Below, piece after piece: positions 6,409 to 10,679 of a DNA stretch of 10,679 bases. The translations under genes were made by a program, and so were the position numbers. Source of the DNA: Thiomargarita sp. (GTDB taxonomy: Bacteria > Pseudomonadota > Gammaproteobacteria > Beggiatoales > Beggiatoaceae); assembly GCA_023144675.1 (NCBI GenBank), contig JAGLFE010000533.1, positions 1 through 10,679 on the forward strand. The letters are read 5' to 3'. The notes under the pieces were generated by a model. The model did no database searches. It worked only from the letters and a program-made list of their open reading frames with translations, and was not told the DNA's origin. Numbering within the stretch: position 1 is the first letter of the stretch; each line of letters begins with the position of its first letter.

Positions 6409-6680
6409 AATTATTTCAATGTTTTGAATTTCAATATTTTAACTTTTAATTCTCATTTTAGAATTTAGTTGGTAAATAGTTACATATTTTGAATATATAT
6501 ATATTATTAATTATTCTTAGCCAGTCCATTGTTTTACCTGTCTTGAAATTAGTTTCTTCTTATTTTACAATAATTTTTTAGCTATTAATTAGCATACCTA
6601 ACTAATCATCTCATTAGATAAATAAAATTATCAAACTGAAAGAACTTTAATTATTAATTAAAATGATTTAAAAGCTATTT

Positions 6681-6711
6681 TTTAGGTAATGAAAATTGTT
6701 TATTTAGGTAA
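6681..6711. promoter_or_regulatory. Pair of 9-base direct repeats upstream of fba -10
   Basis: TTTAGGTAA occurs at 6681-6689 and again at 6703-6711, a 22-base offset (about two helical turns, same DNA face). The second copy lies between the -35 region and the TATAAT at 6721. The geometry fits a dimeric activator binding beside RNA polymerase. The regulator is unknown; CbbR is a candidate only because the gene is a Calvin-type aldolase, and the motif does not clearly match a CbbR site. Confidence 0.35.
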
Positions 6712-6726
6712 AAATTCAGATATAAT
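6696..6726 (+). promoter_or_regulatory. Candidate promoter of fba
   Basis: A perfect TATAAT lies at 6721-6726. Possible -35 boxes are TTGTTT at 6696-6701 (19-base spacing) or TTTATT at 6699-6704 (16-base spacing); both are weak, which fits a promoter needing an activator at the direct repeats next to it. The start site would be near 6733, leaving a leader of about 155 bases. Confidence 0.45.
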
Positions 6727-6734
6727 AAATTTTA

Positions 6735-6779
6735 TAACTATTCCTGAAAAATAACTTATTTTCTAAGTTTGAATAGTTA
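6735..6779 (+). promoter_or_regulatory. Nested stem-loop at the predicted 5' end of fba mRNA
   Basis: TAACTATTC (6735-6743) and GAATAGTTA (6771-6779) are perfect 9-base arms. Between them GAAAAATAA (6746-6754) and TTATTTTC (6756-6763) form a second, AT-only palindrome. If transcription starts about seven bases after the -10 at 6721-6726, this stem would be the first thing on the transcript. 5'-terminal stems are known to stabilise bacterial mRNAs against RNase E; operator function at the DNA level is the alternative. Confidence 0.45.
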
Positions 6780-6888
6780 ATATTTTATTTGTAATAACAA
6801 CAAAAAATGTGGTTGATGCTAATTTCAAAACCAAATTGCTCAATTACGATTCATTTCATTTAACCAACTAAGAAAAAAGGAAACTTTT

Positions 6889-7950
6889 ATGCTTATTTCT
6901 ATGCGTCAATTGCTTGACCATGCGGCAGAAAACAGCTATGGACTACCTGCATTTAATGTGAATAACATGGAACAAGTTCACGCCATCATGCAAGCAGCCG
7001 ATGCAACAGATAGCCCAGTTATCATGCAAGGTTCGGCTGGCGCACGTTCTTATGCTGGCGAACCATTTTTACGCCACCTTATTTCAGCCGCAGTTGAAAT
7101 GTACCCACATATTCCAATCGTAATGCACCAAGATCATGGTTCTGAACCAGCAGTTTGCTTACGTTCTATCCAAAGTGGTTTTAGTTCTGTGATGATGGAT
7201 GGTTCTTTGATGGCAGATATGAAAACTCCATCAAGCTTTGAATATAACGTTAATACTACCAAAACTGTGGTTGATATGGCACATAGTGGTGGCGTTTCCG
7301 TAGAAGGTGAATTAGGTTGCTTAGGTTCTTTGGAAACTGGTGAAATGGGCGAAGAAGATGGTCATGGTGCCATAGGTAAACTATCTATGGATCAATTATT
7401 AACTGACCCAGAAGAAGCAGCTGAATTTGTTAAGCAAACTGGCGTGGATGCTTTAGCAATTGCAATTGGAACTAGCCATGGTGCTTACAAATTTACCCGC
7501 CCACCTACAGGAGATATTTTAGCCATTTCTCGGATTAAAGAAATTAATCAACGGATTCCTGATACTCATCTTGTCATGCACGGTTCTTCTTCAGTGCCAC
7601 AAGAATGGTTAGCAATTATTAATGAATATGGTGGTGGCATGGGGCAAACTTATGGTGTGCCAGTAGAAGAAATAGTGGAAGGTATTAAATACGGTGTACG
7701 TAAAGTTAATATTGATACTGATTTACGTATCGCTTCAACTGGATCAGTTCGTAAATTCCTACATGAAAATCCGTCTGTATTTGACCCACGTAAATTCCTT
7801 AAAGAAGCTACTAAAGGTATGATGGGCATTTGTAAATCTCGTTATGAAGCTTTCGGTTCTGCTGGCATGGCTTCCAAAATTAAAGTTATGCCTTTGGAAA
7901 CTATGATTCAACGTTATGCTAGTGGCGAATTAAACCCAAGAATTAATTAG
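6889..7950 (+). CDS. fba: Class II fructose-bisphosphate aldolase, Calvin-cycle subtype
   Basis: A zinc-dependent cytosolic aldolase that interconverts fructose 1,6-bisphosphate with dihydroxyacetone phosphate and glyceraldehyde 3-phosphate (and sedoheptulose 1,7-bisphosphate in the Calvin cycle). At 353 residues it fits the class II Calvin subtype. Visible active-site features are VMHQDHG at 79-84 (D82 catalytic, H83 zinc), VEGELG at 138-143, GTSHGAYK with zinc histidine H197, VMHGSSS with H231, and the phosphate-binding KVNIDTDLR at 272-280. ATG 6889 has AAGGAA six bases upstream and gives the usual MLISMRQLLDHA start. It uses more C-ending codons (AAC, ATC, ACC) than its neighbours, as expected of a highly expressed gene. 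No other Calvin-cycle genes lie nearby, so a role in glycolysis/gluconeogenesis is equally supported. Confidence 0.95.
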   Translation: MLISMRQLLDHAAENSYGLPAFNVNNMEQVHAIMQAADATDSPVIMQGSAGARSYAGEPFLRHLISAAVEMYPHIPIVMHQDHGSEPAVCLRSIQSGFSSVMMDGSLMADMKTPSSFEYNVNTTKTVVDMAHSGGVSVEGELGCLGSLETGEMGEEDGHGAIGKLSMDQLLTDPEEAAEFVKQTGVDALAIAIGTSHGAYKFTRPPTGDILAISRIKEINQRIPDTHLVMHGSSSVPQEWLAIINEYGGGMGQTYGVPVEEIVEGIKYGVRKVNIDTDLRIASTGSVRKFLHENPSVFDPRKFLKEATKGMMGICKSRYEAFGSAGMASKIKVMPLETMIQRYASGELNPRIN

Positions 7951-7964
7951 TAGTTTTTTAATTA

Positions 7965-7990
7965 TAAAGGCGTAAAATCTTGCGTCTTTA
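7965..7990 (+). terminator. Hairpin downstream of fba, possible terminator
   Basis: TAAAGGCG (7965-7972) pairs with CGTCTTTA (7983-7990) over 8 bases with one G-U, around a 10-base loop, 14 bases after the fba stop. A T-run precedes and an A-run follows the stem, so it lacks the U-tract of a plus-strand intrinsic terminator. It may still mark the transcript end or be a 3' stabiliser. Confidence 0.35.
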
Positions 7991-8040
7991 CTAAAATCAA
8001 AAAAAATCAATCTTCCACTCCCAAATTATTTTTTAATCCT

Positions 8041-8277
8041 ATGTCAGAAGAAGATAAAAATTTTAATTTAATTCTTGTTGGAATTGAAGAAAAAGAAGAT
8101 GTTGAAAAAGAAATTACTTATGAGAAATTGTCCATTATTTTTGATATTGATTTGAAAAAAATACCTAAATTGTTGAAAAAACCGACTATTATTAGAAAAA
8201 ATTTAACTTACGAAATTGCACTACAATATCAAGAAGGGCTTGGTAAAATAGGTGTACTTAGTAAAATTGGCAATTAA
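8041..8277 (+). CDS. Small soluble single-module protein of the 8041-9006 cluster, function unknown
   Basis: A 78-residue protein made of one charged alpha/beta-looking domain: a strand (FNLILVGI), an acidic turn, a helix (YEKLSIIFDID), the basic KKIPKLLKKP segment, then TIIRK, a helix (LTYEIALQYQEGLGKIG) and a final strand-like VLSKI. Residues 28-53 are identical to residues 24-49 of the next gene's product. The layout (a 'GKI..G.D' opening, an 'LF...P' centre, 'KPTIIRK.L....A..Y...L.K.G') resembles a small domain I have seen at the N-termini of many gamma- and deltaproteobacterial membrane proteins, but I cannot name it. There is no transmembrane segment. No Shine-Dalgarno precedes ATG 8041, yet no other start is available. 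It is 15 bases before the next gene. Confidence 0.7.
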   Translation: MSEEDKNFNLILVGIEEKEDVEKEITYEKLSIIFDIDLKKIPKLLKKPTIIRKNLTYEIALQYQEGLGKIGVLSKIGN

Positions 8278-8292
8278 TAAAGAGGCTGATTA

Positions 8293-8769
8293 ATGGCAGA
8301 TAATTATCAATTAATTTTAATCGGAAAAATTGCAGCAGGCTATGATGTAGAAATAGTTCATGAAAAACTATCTATTATTTTTGATATTGACTTAAAAAAA
8401 ATCCCCAAATTACTTAAAAAACCTACTATTATCAGAAAAGGATTAAATTATAAAATTGCGTTTCAATATAAACAAAATCTTGAAAAAATAGGGGTTTTAT
8501 GCGATTTTTTACCTAAATTAGAAACTGAATTTGAGCCAATTGCACCAACTGCAACTATTGAAGATCAAGAAACTTTCACCTTAGTCGAACTCGAAGAAAC
8601 TGAGGTAGCTATATCTGATAATAGCAAATTTCGAGTTATTGATATAAAAATGACTTTTGGTGCCATATTAATATTTATTATAAAGTTGTTACTTGCTTCT
8701 ATTCCTGCATTGTTGATTTTTTGGGTAATAATTCATGCAGTACAAATATTAATGTATATGCTGTTTTAA
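8293..8769 (+). CDS. Two-module membrane protein: soluble domain fused to membrane domain, function unknown
   Basis: A 158-residue protein in three parts. Residues 5-70 repeat the soluble domain of the preceding gene (YQLILIGKIAAGYDVE onwards). Residues 71-115 are an acidic, Pro/Thr/Glu-rich linker. Residues 116-158 are strongly hydrophobic, with IDIKMTFGAILIFIIK then LASIPALLIFWVIIHAV, ending without a tail. The hydrophobic part matches the N-terminal half of the following gene's product (IK..F..I.IF.IK..LASIPAL.I). The soluble domain and linker are therefore probably cytoplasmic, held at the inner membrane by one long or two short helices. ATG 8293 has GAGG at 8282-8285, seven bases upstream. 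It is clearly part of one operon with its neighbours. I recognise no named family. Confidence 0.78.
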   Translation: MADNYQLILIGKIAAGYDVEIVHEKLSIIFDIDLKKIPKLLKKPTIIRKGLNYKIAFQYKQNLEKIGVLCDFLPKLETEFEPIAPTATIEDQETFTLVELEETEVAISDNSKFRVIDIKMTFGAILIFIIKLLLASIPALLIFWVIIHAVQILMYMLF

Positions 8770-8790
8770 CTTAAATAAGGAAAATATAAA

Positions 8791-9006
8791 ATGGAAAATG
8801 AACCTCAAAATGTAGTCATTACGAATATTAAATTGCCCTTTTTTTCGATAGTTATTTTTATGATTAAGTGGATGCTTGCTTCTATTCCAGCGTTGATTAT
8901 CGTAGGAATTATATTTGCTGGCTTAGGTTTTGGAATAAGTATTTTGGTGGAAATGTTTGATTTAGGGTATTTATTTGATGGTGTTATTGTATTGCCACCG
9001 CATTAA
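8791..9006 (+). CDS. Small membrane protein sharing the membrane module of its neighbour
   Basis: A 71-residue protein with a short polar N-terminus (MENEPQNVVITNIK) followed by hydrophobic residues about 15-53: FFSIVIFMIK, LASIPALIIVGIIFAGLGFGISILV, and a moderately hydrophobic tail ending VIVLPPH. The first 45 residues align with the C-terminal module of the 8293 gene, sharing NIK/DIK, IF.IK and LASIPAL. It lacks the soluble module altogether. AAGGA at 8777-8781 lies nine bases before ATG 8791; the gap to the previous gene is 21 bases. The gene converges on dndC with only 13 bases between stops. Likely inner-membrane, possibly pairing with the 8293 product through the shared helix; function unknown. 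Confidence 0.72.
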   Translation: MENEPQNVVITNIKLPFFSIVIFMIKWMLASIPALIIVGIIFAGLGFGISILVEMFDLGYLFDGVIVLPPH

Positions 9007-9019
9007 CTATTCCATTCTG

Positions 9020-10474
9020 TCAAATTTTAGTTTCATTCCTAGCTTTATCTCGTTTTAAAGCAAATGACTGAGCCTCCTTAATAGTATTGAAAGTATTACG
9101 TTCAATCGCTTTATCCAAAGCATCGTATAAACCAGCACGGCGAACCATAATACGATGCTGCTGTTCAATATCTAAAAGTTCCCGTGTTAATTGAAATAAA
9201 ATATTTTCCTCATCTCCATCTTGTTGACAAATTTCTTTTAAGCTATTAATATCTTCAGCGCGAAAAATTTGCTGTTGTTGAGAATTTTTAGAACTGTAAT
9301 CTTTTCCAGTTACTTTTTTATAAATTTTAGGTAAATTATCCTCAATTTCATGTTTTTCCATTAACCAAATACGTCTAATTTCTTCTAATTCTGCTGGCGT
9401 AATTAGCTGAAATGGCTTAATTGGTGCAATTTCCTGCATGGTTTTTTGAGCATTTAATACTGCGATTAATAATTTTTCACGATAACTTTGTTTATAAGGA
9501 CCATGTATTAGCCGATCTTTGAAAATTTGTAAATTACCATTCATCCGGCGAAAATCACGATGTTTACGATCTTCCTTAATATCCAACCATTGATTACGTA
9601 AATTCATTAAAGGCAACATCCACTGCTTTTCCTCATCATTTTGAATCATCGCTTGCATGGATTTATCTTTCTTAACCATCGTGCAAACATAGCAACCAAA
9701 ACGGCTATCGCCACAACTGGGCGTACTGGTATCCACGACCAAAGGACATTCACCGCTTTCAGTCGCACCTCGATACATATTTAAAAGTGCCTTGTTATCA
9801 TAACCCCAAGGATTATCCACTTGAGTTACATACATCCAAACATCATCATTAGTCCAATCGGCTAAGGGCGTATAAATCCAACTATTTGGTAATGCCCCGT
9901 TAGTTGCCAGCAATTCACGACTACTGGTTTTTTCATATTTTTCCATATTAGCCGCCCGAGTGATGCTTTCGGTTTTACGACTACCCAATACTAAAATAAC
10001 TTGACCACTTTTGCGAATAACTTCATTAATAAAGCGATTAGAGGGATTGATTTTTAACCGACTGGTACACCAACGGAATTTAGGACGAGGCGCAGGATAA
10101 CCACGCCCGATTAAATTGACCCAAAAACGATCTTGAACTTCTGGAAATAAACGATGGGTTGTAATCGGTAATTTTTGTTCAGTCGCTGCAATTTCCATCA
10201 TTTCCAAAGATTTAGTTACCCATAAAGCCACAATGGGATTTTCAACTAAAGTATCAGTACTTATTACGTAAACAGGTTTAATGCGTTTTTTACTTGGTAA
10301 TTTGCTTAAAGCGTACCAAACTAATTGTAAAGCCGAAGTTGAATCCTTGCCACCACTATAGCCAACTACCCAAGGCACTTCATCGTTTAAATAAAGCGTT
10401 TGCGTTTGCTCAATTAATTTATCAATCGTATCTGTAAAGCCTTGTGAAAAAGCAGTTTTGTATTCAGTTGCCAT
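9020..10474 (-). CDS. dndC: DndC, DNA phosphorothioation sulfurtransferase component
   Basis: A 484-residue PAPS-reductase-fold protein. In the Dnd system DndC has ATP pyrophosphatase activity and an Fe-S cluster, and helps pass sulfur from the cysteine desulfurase DndA/IscS to the DNA backbone, replacing a non-bridging oxygen. The PP-loop GYSGGKDST is at 38-46. The DndC-typical block GRGYPAPRPKFRWCTSRLK is at about 123-141 with C136, followed by LGSRKTES at about 163-170. A cysteine cluster at 243-264 (C243, C254, C261, C264; ECPLVV...CGDSRFGCYVC) probably holds the iron-sulfur centre. The C-terminal third is helical and charged. ATG 10474 has no good Shine-Dalgarno. Normal order is dndB-C-D-E; here the gene after dndC is convergent and unrelated, so dndD/dndE do not follow. 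A repeat lies about 130 bases upstream. Confidence 0.9.
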   Translation of the reverse strand: MATEYKTAFSQGFTDTIDKLIEQTQTLYLNDEVPWVVGYSGGKDSTSALQLVWYALSKLPSKKRIKPVYVISTDTLVENPIVALWVTKSLEMMEIAATEQKLPITTHRLFPEVQDRFWVNLIGRGYPAPRPKFRWCTSRLKINPSNRFINEVIRKSGQVILVLGSRKTESITRAANMEKYEKTSSRELLATNGALPNSWIYTPLADWTNDDVWMYVTQVDNPWGYDNKALLNMYRGATESGECPLVVDTSTPSCGDSRFGCYVCTMVKKDKSMQAMIQNDEEKQWMLPLMNLRNQWLDIKEDRKHRDFRRMNGNLQIFKDRLIHGPYKQSYREKLLIAVLNAQKTMQEIAPIKPFQLITPAELEEIRRIWLMEKHEIEDNLPKIYKKVTGKDYSSKNSQQQQIFRAEDINSLKEICQQDGDEENILFQLTRELLDIEQQHRIMVRRAGLYDALDKAIERNTFNTIKEAQSFALKRDKARNETKI

Positions 10475-10606
10475 AAAAATATTTTGGAAGGTAGATTTGA
10501 TTGGTAATGCTGATTAAAAGTTAAAAATATAAATACCATCGGTGGTAAATACTACATCTTGAATTAAATTTTGCTAGTCCTAAATAAAGTAGTGTTAAAT
10601 AATTAT

Positions 10607-10679
10607 GTAGCTTGGGTTAGCCAAGCTTAACCCAACATTATTCAATGTTTTAATTCGGGTTACGTTGCACTCGACCTAC
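10607..10679. repeat. Composite palindromic repeat bounded by GTAG and CTAC
   Basis: Three hairpins are packed in 73 bases: TTGGGTTA/TAACCCAA (10612-10619 with 10628-10635), AACATT/AATGTT (10634-10639 with 10644-10649), and TCGGGT/ACTCGA (10655-10660 with 10669-10674, one mismatch). The ends read GTAG and CCTAC, so on the minus strand it begins GTAGGTCG, like the repeat at 6379. It is a non-coding, REP/MITE-like element upstream of dndC. It may extend past the window edge, and its copy number elsewhere is unknown. Confidence 0.6.

Larger units (their letters stand above)
6335..6888. other. 554-base AT-rich spacer between rpmA and fba
   Basis: No credible protein-coding frame and no tRNA or rRNA signature is visible here. 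In order it holds a hairpin after rpmA (6340-6363), a short palindromic repeat (6379-6408), about 270 bases of very AT-rich DNA in which I see nothing beyond short A/T inverted repeats, a pair of 9-base direct repeats (6681-6711), a -10 box (6721-6726), a nested stem-loop (6735-6779) and the fba leader with Shine-Dalgarno AAGGAA at 6877-6882. The 270-base AT-rich block might hide a small RNA, but nothing in it shows one. Confidence 0.6.

Noticed and set aside
8041..9006. Toxin-antitoxin or phage lysis cassette
   Set aside because: Small genes and membrane helices invite the idea, but there is no toxin fold, antitoxin DNA-binding motif, endolysin or other phage gene nearby.
10534..10547. TACCA/TGGTA hairpin with T-rich continuation on the minus strand upstream of dndC
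   Set aside because: A five-base stem is too short to call a terminator or attenuator; the T-rich tail is ordinary for this spacer.

Overview
The window is an AT-rich stretch of gammaproteobacterial chromosome. The evidence is a YadG-type ATPase downstream of mlaDCB, the rplU-rpmA ribosomal pair, RidA, and a class II fructose-bisphosphate aldolase closest to the Calvin-cycle subtype. Low GC content, Calvin-type aldolase, a Dnd phosphorothioation gene and GTAGG-bordered palindromic repeats together suggest a sulfur-oxidising Thiotrichales/Beggiatoa-like bacterium. That placement is inference from gene content and was not tested.

Layout. Positions 1-102 may be the tail of an upstream gene. At 133-2407 an OPT-family peptide/metal-chelate transporter is followed after one base by a small two-helix membrane protein. 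On the minus strand, 4943-2426 carries mlaD-mlaC-mlaB and then, behind a hairpin and a possible promoter of its own, a YadG-like ABC ATPase. The mlaD operon has a good sigma-70 promoter and begins without mlaF or mlaE; the ATPase has no permease next to it. The plus strand then carries ridA, rplU-rpmA (with its own promoter), a 554-base AT-rich spacer and fba. The spacer holds a palindromic repeat, a promoter candidate for fba, and a stem-loop that would sit at the very 5' end of the fba mRNA.

At 8041-9006 lie three small genes built from two exchangeable modules: a soluble domain alone, the soluble domain fused to a membrane domain, and the membrane domain alone. I do not know their function. 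They are the most unusual part of the window. The soluble module is identical over 26 residues in two genes whose codons have diverged at 11 synonymous positions. The minus-strand gene at 10474-9020 is dndC, the ATP-pyrophosphatase/sulfur-transfer component of DNA phosphorothioation, with no dndD or dndE following it. A composite palindromic repeat closes the window at 10607-10679.

The genes are mainly housekeeping (envelope lipid transport, translation, central carbon metabolism, reactive-imine clearance), with an accessory flavour at the right end (modular small genes, orphan dndC, repeat).
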